Assembly: GCF_029360645.1 (NCBI RefSeq)
Contig: NZ_JARDUA010000001.1
Coordinates: 1 to 64,000, forward strand
Source: Pontibacter litorisediminis
GTDB lineage: Bacteria; Bacteroidota; Bacteroidia; Cytophagales; Hymenobacteraceae
DNA: 64,000 bases
Direction of reading: 5' to 3'
The position numbers and the translations under genes were made by a program. The notes below the pieces were generated by a model, which saw only the letters and a list, made by a program, of their open reading frames with translations, was not told the origin of the DNA and ran no database searches. Positions 1 through 8,097 of the stretch are shown in pieces; positions within the stretch are counted from its first letter, which is position 1, and every line of letters begins with the position of its first letter.

Positions 1-24
1 GATTTATCGTATCTTCATCTAGAG

Positions 25-94
25 CTGCCATTGAGTTAGAGTAAGGTGTAAAAGTGAGTCTGCAAACTCTTTTACACTTCTAATTCTTTGGCAG
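25..94. repeat. Long imperfect inverted repeat
   Basis: CTGCCA at 25-30 pairs with TGGCAG at 89-94, and GTGTAAAAG (46-54) pairs with CTTTTACAC further in. The left arm reads as loose short repeats of a GAGTNA/GTGTAAAA type. It resembles the other imperfect palindromes seen at 7889, 8935, 16458 and 24096. It could form a hairpin in RNA or DNA; no function is evident. Confidence 0.5.
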
Positions 95-483
95 TTTCTT
101 TAAACTTTAAACAGCTTCATAGATATCAAAGGTAGAGTGTTCGTTGATGGTAAAGGATTGTGTAGGACTCCAAATCAACAGCTTGTGGAGCCAATGCATA
201 TAACATCTGCACAGTGTGTTTCATACGTACCATACTTGGTCCATCACAAGCTACTTTTCTATTGACTGTTGCATTCTATACATCCAGCTGTAAGCAATGT
301 CCTGATGCAGTCCCTCAGCTGACGAACTGTTCTCCCAAAGTATAGTACAGGTTCATTCAGTAAAATAGGTGTGCTTTTACGCCGGCCACTAACTTCTCAA
401 GCACCTCAACTTGTTTTCTTAAACAGCTCACAAAAAGCTATTTACAATATCTGGGGAAACTGGTATTTCTTGATTTATTTCCT

Positions 484-491
484 TACTTTTG
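484..491 (+). promoter_or_regulatory. Putative -7 promoter box for rpsA
   Basis: TACTTTTG matches the Bacteroidota -7 consensus TAnnTTTG, 108 bases before the rpsA start. No good -33 TTTG lies at the usual distance, so the call rests on the -7 box and its position. Confidence 0.35.
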
Positions 492-599
492 CGGTTCATT
501 CGGTTGAATGAGCCCGGGCAGGTGCTACGGGTATGTATAACTAAACCAAACCGGCCACATTGCTCTAAGCCGGTGGCTACGCAAGAGCAGTAAAACAAT

Positions 600-2483
600 A
601 TGAGTAATTCTCCAGAAAATTTCGACTGGGACAAGTTTGAGTCCCAGGGTTTCGGTGCTGGCTACAGCAAAGCTGAGAAAGCCGAAATGGAAAAAATGTA
701 TGACGACACCCTGACTACCGTACAGGAGCAGGAGGTTGTTAAAGGAACTGTGGTTGGTATCACTGATCGTGACGTGATCCTGAACATCGGTTTCAAATCA
801 GACGGTCTGGTGCCGGTTTCTGAATTCAGAGACATGCCTGACCTGAAGCCTGGCGACGAGGTGGAAGTGTTCATTGAAGACCAGGAAGACCCGAACGGTC
901 AGCTGATCCTGTCTCGCAAGAAGGCGAAAATCGTTAGCGCTTGGGCTAAAATTTACGACGCGCTTGAGAACGACAACGTTCTGGAGGGTGTGGTGAAGAG
1001 AAGAACCAAAGGTGGTCTTATCATGGACATCCATGGTGTGGAGGCCTTCTTGCCAGGTTCACAGATCGACGTGAAGCCGATCCGCGACTTCGATGTGTTC
1101 GTAGGCAAGAAAATGGAAGTGAAAGTTGTGAAAATCAACGCCGCTTTCGACAACGTGGTTGTATCTCACAAAGTACTTATCGAGAAAGACCTGGAGCAGC
1201 AGCGTGCCGCTATCCTGAACAACCTGGAGCGTGGTCAGGTACTGGAAGGCGTTATCAAGAACATGACAAACTTCGGTGTGTTCATCGACCTTGGTGGCGT
1301 AGACGGTCTGCTTCACATCACAGATATTTCTTGGGGCCGTATCAACCACCCAGAGGAAGTATTGCAGCTTGATCAGAAAGTACAGGTAGTAGTACTTGAC
1401 TTTGATGACGACAAGAAGCGTATCTCCCTGGGCATGAAGCAGCTGACGCCACATCCGTGGGATGCGCTTCCGGCTGAGATTGAGGTTGGCTCTAGAGTGA
1501 AAGGTAAAATCGTTAACGTGGCTGACTACGGCGCATTCCTGGAACTGATGCCAGGTGTTGAAGGTCTGATCCACGTTTCTGAAATGAGCTGGTCACAGCA
1601 CCTGCGCAACCCACAAGACTTCATCAAGCAAGGCGACGAGGTTGAGGCAGTAGTGCTGACACTGGACCGCGAAGAGCGTAAGATGTCTTTGGGCATTAAG
1701 CAGCTGACTGAAGATCCATGGACAAAAGAAGACGTTATCACGAAGTATGCGGTTGGCACTAAGCACACTGGCATCGTTCGTAACCTGACAAACTTCGGTC
1801 TGTTCCTGGAGCTGGAAGAAGGTGTTGACGGCCTGGTACACGTATCTGACCTGTCTTGGACGAAGAAGATCAAGCACCCATCTGAGTTCGTGAAAGTTGG
1901 TGAGAACCTGGACGTAGTTGTTCTGGAGCTGGACGTAGCTAACAGAAGACTGGCACTAGGCCACAAGCAGCTGGAAGAGAACCCATGGGATACGTTTGAG
2001 TCTGTATTCAATGTAGGTTCAGTTCACAAAGCTACTGTTCTTGACAAGTCGGACAGAGGCGCTACGCTGGAGCTGCCTTACGGTATCGAAGGCTTTACAT
2101 TCCCTAAAGGCCTTCAGAAAGAAGACGGTTCTCAGGTAGAAGCTGGCGAAACACTTGACTTCAGAGTAACTGAGTTCTCGAAAGATGATCGTAAGATCAT
2201 CCTGTCTCACACTGCTACGCACTCAGAGGTAGAGTCTGCAAGAGCTGCAAGAGCTACGAAGAAGGCTGCCCCAGCTGGTGATAAAAAGGAGAAAGCTCCT
2301 AAAGTTCAGAAAGAGGCTGAGAACAAGTCTACTCTTGGTGACCTGGATGCCCTTTCTGCCCTGAAAGAGCAGATGCTGGAGAACGAGAAGGAAGCTGGCG
2401 TGAAGAAGTTAGAGGCTGCTGCTGCTAAAAAAGCAAAAGACACTAACGAAGGCGAGGCTTCTGACGAGGAGAACAACGCTTAA
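600..2483 (+). CDS. rpsA: 30S ribosomal protein S1
   Basis: Ribosomal protein bS1 binds mRNA on the 30S subunit and helps load it. The 627-residue product carries six S1 (OB-fold) repeats, roughly at residues 46-108, 126-193, 212-282, 297-369, 384-457 and 471-540. The third to fifth show the typical pattern of GVFID, GLLH and LSxxxxxxP-type segments. A Lys/Ala/Glu-rich tail follows from about residue 545. The ATG is preceded by AAAACAAT with no Shine-Dalgarno sequence, as is normal in Bacteroidota. The gene stands alone and ends in a strong terminator. Size and repeat number match the family, so the call is secure. Confidence 0.97.
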   Translation: MSNSPENFDWDKFESQGFGAGYSKAEKAEMEKMYDDTLTTVQEQEVVKGTVVGITDRDVILNIGFKSDGLVPVSEFRDMPDLKPGDEVEVFIEDQEDPNGQLILSRKKAKIVSAWAKIYDALENDNVLEGVVKRRTKGGLIMDIHGVEAFLPGSQIDVKPIRDFDVFVGKKMEVKVVKINAAFDNVVVSHKVLIEKDLEQQRAAILNNLERGQVLEGVIKNMTNFGVFIDLGGVDGLLHITDISWGRINHPEEVLQLDQKVQVVVLDFDDDKKRISLGMKQLTPHPWDALPAEIEVGSRVKGKIVNVADYGAFLELMPGVEGLIHVSEMSWSQHLRNPQDFIKQGDEVEAVVLTLDREERKMSLGIKQLTEDPWTKEDVITKYAVGTKHTGIVRNLTNFGLFLELEEGVDGLVHVSDLSWTKKIKHPSEFVKVGENLDVVVLELDVANRRLALGHKQLEENPWDTFESVFNVGSVHKATVLDKSDRGATLELPYGIEGFTFPKGLQKEDGSQVEAGETLDFRVTEFSKDDRKIILSHTATHSEVESARAARATKKAAPAGDKKEKAPKVQKEAENKSTLGDLDALSALKEQMLENEKEAGVKKLEAAAAKKAKDTNEGEASDEENNA

Positions 2484-2514
2484 TTAATCTTTAAGCTTGT
2501 TATACAACAAGAAG

Positions 2515-2540
2515 GCCCCGGAGCAATCCGGGGCTTTTTT
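2515..2540 (+). terminator. Rho-independent terminator of rpsA
   Basis: GCCCCGGA (2515-2522) and TCCGGGGC (2527-2534) form an 8-bp stem with a GCAA tetraloop, followed by six T. It lies 31 bases after the rpsA stop. Confidence 0.92.
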
Positions 2541-2946
2541 GTTTCTATGCCCTGCCCGCCGTTTAAAGATCGCTCTTGTAAGGCTGCCAATAAGCGATGG
2601 GGCCTACTTGCCTTTCACAGCTACTGCAGTCGTAGCGGAAGTGGCGGACATGGGTGCTCAACCTGTTCTATGACTTCGTCTGTTTCGGGGCTTTCTGCCC
2701 CGCGTATAGCCAAGAATAGATTGACGCCCCTGCTTGCTGCTGTGCCACTCACACAAGCCCGGCGCCGGGTGAGCCTGTAGCAGTAAAGTCTTTGGAAAGC
2801 TGTTTTAACAAAGAGTTGGGCGGGGGCGATTTGAGTAACTGCTGTTGGCGCGCTGAAACTGGCTTAAGCCTCCACACAGTAATTATCTGGTGCTCAACCT
2901 ATACCCTCAGAAGTGCCCCTGAAATTGAAAAAATAAGCTCCTAAAG
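2541..2946. other. Intergenic stretch between rpsA and tRNA-Cys
   Basis: About 400 bases without a supportable gene. A 77-codon plus-strand frame at 2547-2780 begins inside the terminator tail, has Ser/Arg/Cys-rich composition and no domain, so it is not called. Confidence 0.5.
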
Positions 2947-2977
2947 TTTGACAAGTATACTTCTCTATGTATATTTG
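2947..2977 (+). promoter_or_regulatory. Promoter of tRNA-Cys (Bacteroidota type)
   Basis: TTTG at 2947-2950, a 19-base spacer and TATATTTG at 2970-2977 match the Bacteroidota -33/-7 promoter. The tRNA begins 20 bases after the -7 box. The spacer contains the palindrome AAGTATACTT, a fused pair of the heptamer enriched in this window. Confidence 0.75.
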
Positions 2978-2996
2978 CACTCCAATCGAACAACAC

Positions 2997-3067
2997 GGTA
3001 ACGTGGCCGAGTGGCTAGGCTCAGCTCTGCAAAAGCTGCTACAGCGGTTCGAATCCGCTCGTTACCT
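2997..3067 (+). tRNA. tRNA-Cys (anticodon GCA)
   Basis: The acceptor arms GGTAACG (2997-3003) and CGTTACC (3060-3066) pair perfectly. The anticodon stem CAGCT/AGCTG (3022-3026, 3034-3038) closes the loop CTGCAAA with anticodon GCA at 3029-3031. The T arm contains GGTTCGAATCC. The discriminator base is T at 3067, and CCA is not encoded. Confidence 0.95.
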
Positions 3068-3068
3068 C

Positions 3069-3108
3069 AAACCCTGCTAAGTATACTTGGCAGGGTTTCT
3101 TTTTTTTA
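3069..3108 (+). terminator. Terminator of tRNA-Cys with an AAGTATACTT loop
   Basis: AAACCCTGC (3069-3077) pairs with GCAGGGTTT (3090-3098), followed by a T-rich tract. The apical part is the self-complementary AAGTATACTT, so the hairpin can extend almost to its tip. The arm begins directly after the tRNA discriminator. Confidence 0.85.
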
Positions 3109-3448
3109 TCCTCTTCTTATTTCCGTCTGTTTTGCCTTCTCGGCTAAGACTGTTTCGCCTCTGCTAGGCAACCGCCGGCCTATTTTATGCAGATCTTCTT
3201 AATCTTTTAGTACCTAAATCCGTAATGTCCATAGCCAAGGTTGGTATAGGTCGCTTCCAAAAAGAGCACCTAAACCGGCCGGAATTCTAAATAAGCAACA
3301 GAATAGCTCATTCTCATAAACTTAAGGAATTGCACACTACAGGAGCCACATCAGAAACAACGCAGATCCCAAGAGACAAAAGCAGCATACGTGATGAGGG
3401 AGAAATCCCTGCACAAGCTTAAACACACAGCTTATCCAGCGAACAAAG
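3109..3448. other. Intergenic stretch before cphA
   Basis: About 340 bases of mixed composition. I see no gene, hairpin or TAnnTTTG box that I can support; a 63-codon frame at 3011-3202 runs across the tRNA and its terminator and is rejected. Confidence 0.5.
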
Positions 3449-6076
3449 ATGAAGATCATAGATTTGCGCATCATGCGCGGACCAAATTACTGGTCAGTAA
3501 AACACCCTAAGCTTATCGTAATTAAGTTAGACCTGGAAGAGTTTAGCCAGCAGTCGACCAGCGATATCCCCCATTTTATTACCAGGTTGAAGAAAATGTT
3601 CCCTGAAATGCAGAGCCACCGGGCAGCAGAGGGCGTGGAGGGCGGCTTCTTTAACTCGGTGGAGGAGGGCACCACGTTTGCACACGTTGTGCAGCATGTG
3701 GCACTGGAACTCCAAACCATGGCCGGTATGGAAAGCGGCTATGGCCGTTGCTATCCGGCGCATGAGGACGGGCACATGATCGTGGTGTATTCTTACCAGG
3801 AGGAACGGGCCGGGGAGTATGCCGCCTACGCAGCCGTGCGCATCACCCAAGCGCTGGCCACCGGGCAGCAATACAAACTTAGCGAGGATATTGTACGGCT
3901 TCACGAAATTCGGGAGGATGAGTATTTTGGCCCTAGCACCTATGCCATTGTGTCGGAGGCGGTAAGCCGGGGTATTCCTTATATTCGCTTGAACCGCCAC
4001 TCGCTCATACAGTTGGGTTATGGCGTGAATCAGAAGCGCATACAGGCCACCATGACATCGAGCACCGCCTGTTTTGCCGTTGAGATCGCCGGCGATAAGA
4101 AGGCAACGAAGGACTTGCTGGAAGATGCCGGTATACCGGTGCCAAAGGGCCGTACCATTTACTCTTCAGAGGAGCTGAAGAAGGCGGTAAACTGGCTGGG
4201 CTTTCCGATCGTGATCAAGCCGATTGATGGCAACCACGGCAAAGGTGCGACCATCAATATCTCCAGCCTAAAAGATGCGCAGAAGGGCTTTCTGGAAGCG
4301 AGGAAATACTCTGAGGGCGTGATGGTGGAGCAGTACATACAAGGCTTCGACTTCAGGCTGCTGGTGATAAACGGCAAGTTTGTAGCGGCTGCCAAGCGCA
4401 CCCCGGCTATGGTCACCGGTGACGGTGTTTCCACGGTCAAGCAACTCATCGAAAAGGAAAACAAAGATCCGCGCCGCGGCATAGGGCACGAAAAAGCGCT
4501 CACCCGGATAAAGCTGGACAAGCATACCCAGAACCTCCTGAAACAGCAGAACCTAACCACCGCATCGGTACTGCCGGCAGGGGAGGTCCTTTACCTGAAG
4601 AGTACCGCCAACATCAGCACCGGGGGCACGGCCACAGACGTTACTGACTTGGTAGACCCTTATAATGTGCTCATGGCAGAGCGCATCGCCGGGCTTGTCG
4701 GCCTGGATATATGCGGCATCGATGTGATGACCACGGACATTGCCATTCCCTTGAACGAGGCGCGAGGGGCTGTGCTGGAGGTAAATGCGGCCCCTGGTTT
4801 CCGGATGCACATTTCGCCAACCTACGGTCTGCCACGGAACGTGGCCGAGCCGGTGGTAGACATGCTCTTCCCGCGCAACAAGCCGGCACGTATCCCGATA
4901 ATCGCGGTAACCGGTACCAACGGCAAAACTACCACCACCCGCCTCATCGCACACATGGTGAGGCACAAGGGATACCAGGTGGGCTACACCACAACAGAAG
5001 GTATTTACATACAGGACAAGCTGCTGGAGAAAGGTGACACCACCGGCTCTTACAGTGCCCAGTTCGTGCTGAAGGACCCGACGGTGAACTTCGCGGTGCT
5101 GGAGTGCGCCAGAGGCGGATTGCTGCGCTCGGGCCTTGGCTTTGAGCAGTGCGATATTGGTATCGTGACTAACGTCAGCTCTGACCACCTGGGCCTAGGC
5201 GACATTCATACTTTGGAGGAGTTGGCGCGCCTGAAATCGGTTGTGCCAAGGAGTGTGAGCAAGGATGGCTACGCAGTGCTGAATGCCGATGATGACCTGG
5301 TGTACGCCATGGCCGAGGACATGAGCTGTAAAGTAGCCCTGTTCAGTATGGATGAGGAGAACCCACGCATCCTGAAGCACATCGCCAAAGGAGGCCTGGC
5401 CGCGGTGTTTGAGAACGGCTACATTTCCATCTTCAAAAACAGTTACAAGATCAGGATAGACCGCGTGGCGGACGTGCCCCTGACATTTGGTGGCAAGGCA
5501 CGGTTTAACATCGAGAACATCCTGGCGGCGGCGCTAGCTGGCTATATCTCGCATTTTTATATAGAGGACATCAAAACTTCGCTGCGCACCTTTATACCAT
5601 CGCCGAGCAAAACGCCGGGCCGCATGAACCTCTTTAAGTTTCCTGCGTTTGAGGTGCTGGTGGACTACGCTCACAACGTGGGCGGCCTGAAAGCTGTAGG
5701 CGATTACATGAATGCGCTGGATGTGACCAAGAAGGTAGGCATCGTGGCTGCGGTAGGGGACCGCCGGGAGGAGGACTTTTATGAAATAGGCCGAGTATCG
5801 GGGGAGATCTTCGATGAGATCATCGTGCGGTTGGATGCAGATTTGCGCGGCAAAACGCCAAAGGAAATTCTGGGGCCGGTGTTAAAGGGCATTGAGGAGA
5901 CGGGTGCAGGCAAGCCGGTTCGGCAGATACCAGAAGAGATGCGGGCCATTGCCTATGCCTTGGAGAACGCTGAGCCCGGCTCCATGGTGGCGATCTTTAC
6001 CGAAGATGTGCACGAATCAGTGAAAATGGTAGAGAGTTTCAAGGTTATTCAGGACAGGAAGGTGTTTGTAGAATAA
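3449..6076 (+). CDS. cphA: Cyanophycin synthetase
   Basis: CphA polymerises aspartate and arginine into the storage polypeptide cyanophycin, using ATP and working without a template. The 875-residue protein has the family order: an N-terminal domain (about 1-165), an ATP-grasp domain (about 210-475) and a Mur-ligase-like domain with the P-loop GTNGKTT at residues 489-495 and DYAHN near 737. Length matches the family (about 870-900). The start is the first ATG of the conserved N-terminus (MKIIDLRIMRGPNYWSV). No cyanophycinase or isoaspartyl dipeptidase lies beside it in the window, although such partners are often adjacent. A terminator follows. Confidence 0.95.
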   Translation: MKIIDLRIMRGPNYWSVKHPKLIVIKLDLEEFSQQSTSDIPHFITRLKKMFPEMQSHRAAEGVEGGFFNSVEEGTTFAHVVQHVALELQTMAGMESGYGRCYPAHEDGHMIVVYSYQEERAGEYAAYAAVRITQALATGQQYKLSEDIVRLHEIREDEYFGPSTYAIVSEAVSRGIPYIRLNRHSLIQLGYGVNQKRIQATMTSSTACFAVEIAGDKKATKDLLEDAGIPVPKGRTIYSSEELKKAVNWLGFPIVIKPIDGNHGKGATINISSLKDAQKGFLEARKYSEGVMVEQYIQGFDFRLLVINGKFVAAAKRTPAMVTGDGVSTVKQLIEKENKDPRRGIGHEKALTRIKLDKHTQNLLKQQNLTTASVLPAGEVLYLKSTANISTGGTATDVTDLVDPYNVLMAERIAGLVGLDICGIDVMTTDIAIPLNEARGAVLEVNAAPGFRMHISPTYGLPRNVAEPVVDMLFPRNKPARIPIIAVTGTNGKTTTTRLIAHMVRHKGYQVGYTTTEGIYIQDKLLEKGDTTGSYSAQFVLKDPTVNFAVLECARGGLLRSGLGFEQCDIGIVTNVSSDHLGLGDIHTLEELARLKSVVPRSVSKDGYAVLNADDDLVYAMAEDMSCKVALFSMDEENPRILKHIAKGGLAAVFENGYISIFKNSYKIRIDRVADVPLTFGGKARFNIENILAAALAGYISHFYIEDIKTSLRTFIPSPSKTPGRMNLFKFPAFEVLVDYAHNVGGLKAVGDYMNALDVTKKVGIVAAVGDRREEDFYEIGRVSGEIFDEIIVRLDADLRGKTPKEILGPVLKGIEETGAGKPVRQIPEEMRAIAYALENAEPGSMVAIFTEDVHESVKMVESFKVIQDRKVFVE

Positions 6077-6132
6077 ACCGGCCGGCATCGCGTTAGAAGA
6101 AAAAAGATTGATATAAATGTGAACGATGGACT

Positions 6133-6163
6133 AAAGCCCCTGCCCCAGGTAAGGGCTTTTTTT
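6133..6163 (+). terminator. Terminator of cphA
   Basis: AAAGCCC (6133-6139) pairs with GGGCTTT (6153-6159), with the T run continuing to 6163. It is 57 bases after the cphA stop. Confidence 0.75.
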
Positions 6164-6207
6164 ATTGCCTGGGCCCAACAAAACCATCACCACCAAAAAC
6201 TGCTCAT

Positions 6208-6240
6208 AAAAATAGCCCCTGCCGCAGTGGCAGGGGCTAT
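6208..6240 (-). terminator. Terminator of the minus-strand coiled-coil gene
   Basis: A perfect 12-bp stem, ATAGCCCCTGCC (6212-6223) with GGCAGGGGCTAT (6229-6240) around GCAGT. The five A at 6208-6212 give the T run on the minus strand. It separates the convergent cphA and the gene at 6266. Confidence 0.85.
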
Positions 6241-6265
6241 ATACTTTGGCTAAAGTATAAAATCC

Positions 6266-7207
6266 TTATTTCAGCACGAAAGTGGTCTTCCCGATCAGGA
6301 AGCCTTCAGCGTACAGTTCAACGGTGTGCTCACCCTTCTTGTACTCCGCGTTCTTATCGTAGGTAAAGCTCAGGGCCTGCTGAGTGTTATCAAACACAAA
6401 GTCGCGCTTGGCAGTGTAGTACATGTCTTCGCCATCGATCTGGAAAGTACCAGAACCGGTGGAAAGGTTATAAAGCGCCGCGCCGTCCGGCTCTATCAGG
6501 CGCATGTAAACGGTTTTAGGCTCTTTCTTAGCCACATCATTTTTGGCCAGTTTGAAGTCTATACGCAGCTTGTCTACCCGCTTGGCACGGAACTCGTTGT
6601 CGCTATCCTCTTTCTCTTTACCGCGCTGGTTAATGATGTTTACGTTCAGGCCTTGCGCCTCCAGTTTAGAAGCCACACGAACCTGCTGGTTCAGTTCCTG
6701 GTTGGTGGAGCGCATAGTGGTCAGGCTGTCGGCCATACGGGTCTGCGTCGTCTTCAGCTCCGTATTCTCCGTGAAGAGCACCTCATTGTCTTGCTTCAGG
6801 CGGGCTATCTCGTTATCCTTCTCCTGCAGTTGCTTCTCGAAGGCCGCTGCCCTGTCGCGGAAGCGGCGCTGGTCTGCCAGGCTATAGCTTCTCTTTCTGA
6901 AACCGCGCAGCTCTTCCAGATCGGCCGTGATGCTGGCAATCTGCGACTCCAGTGAATCGTTTTCCAGGCCCATGGCACTCAACTCCTGGCTCTGACGCTC
7001 GAAATCAGCCTTCAATGCCTCATACACCTTGATCTGGTTTTCCAGCTCCTTGTTCTTAACATTGATGATCTCAGCCTGCTCCTCGGTTTTTTCTTTTTTC
7101 TGATAGTTCATGTAGATCAGAATGCCGTTGATGCTGATGAGCACCACTAAAAGGCCTCCGATCAGGAGTTTGCGGTTACTGCGATTCTCAGGAGTGTTTG
7201 TAGACAT
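6266..7207 (-). CDS. Conserved coiled-coil membrane-anchored protein, function unknown
   Basis: The 313-residue product has one N-terminal membrane segment (about 14-34, rich in Leu, Val, Ile and Gly). Then comes a long coiled coil (about 38-190) with heptad patterns rich in Glu, Gln, Lys and Leu, and a C-terminal beta-type domain (about 205-313) ending in Lys. With a short cytoplasmic N-terminus, most of the protein would lie outside the inner membrane. I recognise no named family beyond hypothetical proteins of related Bacteroidota. The gene is monocistronic, with a terminator on one side and a divergent methyltransferase on the other. A structural or scaffolding role is only a guess. Confidence 0.85.
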   Translation of the reverse strand: MSTNTPENRSNRKLLIGGLLVVLISINGILIYMNYQKKEKTEEQAEIINVKNKELENQIKVYEALKADFERQSQELSAMGLENDSLESQIASITADLEELRGFRKRSYSLADQRRFRDRAAAFEKQLQEKDNEIARLKQDNEVLFTENTELKTTQTRMADSLTTMRSTNQELNQQVRVASKLEAQGLNVNIINQRGKEKEDSDNEFRAKRVDKLRIDFKLAKNDVAKKEPKTVYMRLIEPDGAALYNLSTGSGTFQIDGEDMYYTAKRDFVFDNTQQALSFTYDKNAEYKKGEHTVELYAEGFLIGKTTFVLK

Positions 7208-7282
7208 ATATTATCTGTTTGATTAACCGATGTTATACATTAGCTTTAGGAAGCTCACTAAAATCATACTTAGTGCAAAAGT

Positions 7283-7290
7283 CAAATATA
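7283..7290 (-). promoter_or_regulatory. Putative -7 box for the coiled-coil gene
   Basis: On the minus strand this reads TATATTTG, matching TAnnTTTG, 75 bases before the start codon at 7207. The divergent gene starts at 7318, so the box lies in the shared 110-base gap. Confidence 0.4.
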
Positions 7291-7317
7291 TAAATTAGAT
7301 TTTATAATAGGAGCAAG

Positions 7318-7926
7318 ATGAATCAAGATTTTAACGCCGCCTATTGGCAGCAGCGCTACCAGCAGAACGAGACGGGCTGGGATGTCGGAGGTATAACGCC
7401 GCCGCTAAAGCATTATTTTGATCAGCTTAAAAACAAAAACCAGCGTATTTTAATTCCGGGATGCGGCAACGCCTATGAGGCGGAATATTTGCATAAAAAC
7501 GGCTTCCGGAACGTTTACGTAGCGGATGTGGCGGAAGCTCCTCTCCAGAACCTGCTGGATCGGGTTTCCGGCTTCCAGGAAGAGCACCTGCTGCACCAGG
7601 ATTTCTTTGCTCTGGAGGGGACCTATGACCTTGTCGTGGAGCAGACCTTCTTCTGCGCCCTTGACCCAAGCCTGCGCCCTGCTTACGCCCGAAAATGCGC
7701 TGAACTGCTTCAGCTAAAAGGTATACTGATGGGCCTGCTGTTTGATACTACATTTGAGAAGGATGGCCCACCTTTTGGCGGCAGCCGCGAAGAGTATGAA
7801 ACCTATTTTGCACCGTACTTCGATTTTCTGCATTTCGACACCGCCTATAGCTCCATACCACCCCGGCAAGGCAAGGAGCTGTTTATCGAGTTAAAAAGTT
7901 TGGGAGTGAGAGAGTTAAAGAGTTAG
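7318..7926 (+). CDS. TPMT-family SAM-dependent methyltransferase
   Basis: This is a 202-residue class I methyltransferase of the thiopurine S-methyltransferase type. The N-terminus (YWQQRYQQNETGWD) and the SAM-binding loop ILIPGCGNAYEAEYL near residue 43 are typical, as is VEQTFFCALDP further on. Bacterial members methylate small thiol, halide or chalcogen compounds; the substrate cannot be read from sequence. The last codons (from about 7889) lie within the left arm of a long intergenic inverted repeat, so the C-terminus (ELKSLGVRELKS) may have been contributed or replaced by the repeat. Confidence 0.9.
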   Translation: MNQDFNAAYWQQRYQQNETGWDVGGITPPLKHYFDQLKNKNQRILIPGCGNAYEAEYLHKNGFRNVYVADVAEAPLQNLLDRVSGFQEEHLLHQDFFALEGTYDLVVEQTFFCALDPSLRPAYARKCAELLQLKGILMGLLFDTTFEKDGPPFGGSREEYETYFAPYFDFLHFDTAYSSIPPRQGKELFIELKSLGVRELKS

Positions 7927-8062
7927 AAGTTCGGATGGGGCATACTGCAGGGAAGTTTCATTTGTGAAAGGAGAAAATTACAAGAATAGGTTGGGGTGAA
8001 GTTCATCGTTTGGACTTACTGCCCCTCTAACCCCTAAACTCCCAAACTCTCTAACTTTCTAG
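7889..8062. repeat. Long imperfect inverted repeat overlapping a gene end
   Basis: The left arm (7889-7932) is made of degenerate units such as GAGTTAAA, GAGTTAGA and GTTTGGGAGT. The right arm (8024-8062) is their reverse complement, with ACTCCCAAACT and CTCTCTAACTTTC. The central part is unrelated. The arms match with mismatches and small shifts. The left arm runs through the stop codon of the upstream methyltransferase, and the right arm ends beside a -7 promoter box for kdsA. Confidence 0.65.
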
Positions 8063-8063
8063 T

Positions 8064-8071
8064 TACCTTTG
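8064..8071 (+). promoter_or_regulatory. Putative -7 box for kdsA
   Basis: TACCTTTG fits TAnnTTTG and lies 26 bases before the kdsA start. There is no clear -33 TTTG, because the upstream sequence is the right arm of the inverted repeat. Confidence 0.4.
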
Positions 8072-8097
8072 TGGCAAGATTTAAAGTATAAAAACCT

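Larger units (their letters stand above)
1..599. other. Non-coding leader region upstream of rpsA
   Basis: There is no convincing gene here. The region is AT-richer than the following gene. It holds an imperfect inverted repeat at 25-94 and a promoter-like TAnnTTTG box at 484-491. A 68-codon minus-strand reading frame at 428-634 overlaps the start of rpsA, has no recognisable features and is not taken as a gene. Confidence 0.6.

Noticed and set aside
428-634. 68-codon minus-strand frame at the start of rpsA
   Set aside because: It overlaps the rpsA start and promoter box, has unusual Cys/Ser/Arg content and no homology pattern.
2547-2780. 77-codon plus-strand frame after rpsA
   Set aside because: It begins in the terminator tail, is low in typical amino acids and has no domain or promoter.
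3011-3202. 63-codon plus-strand frame
   Set aside because: It runs through the tRNA-Cys gene and its terminator.
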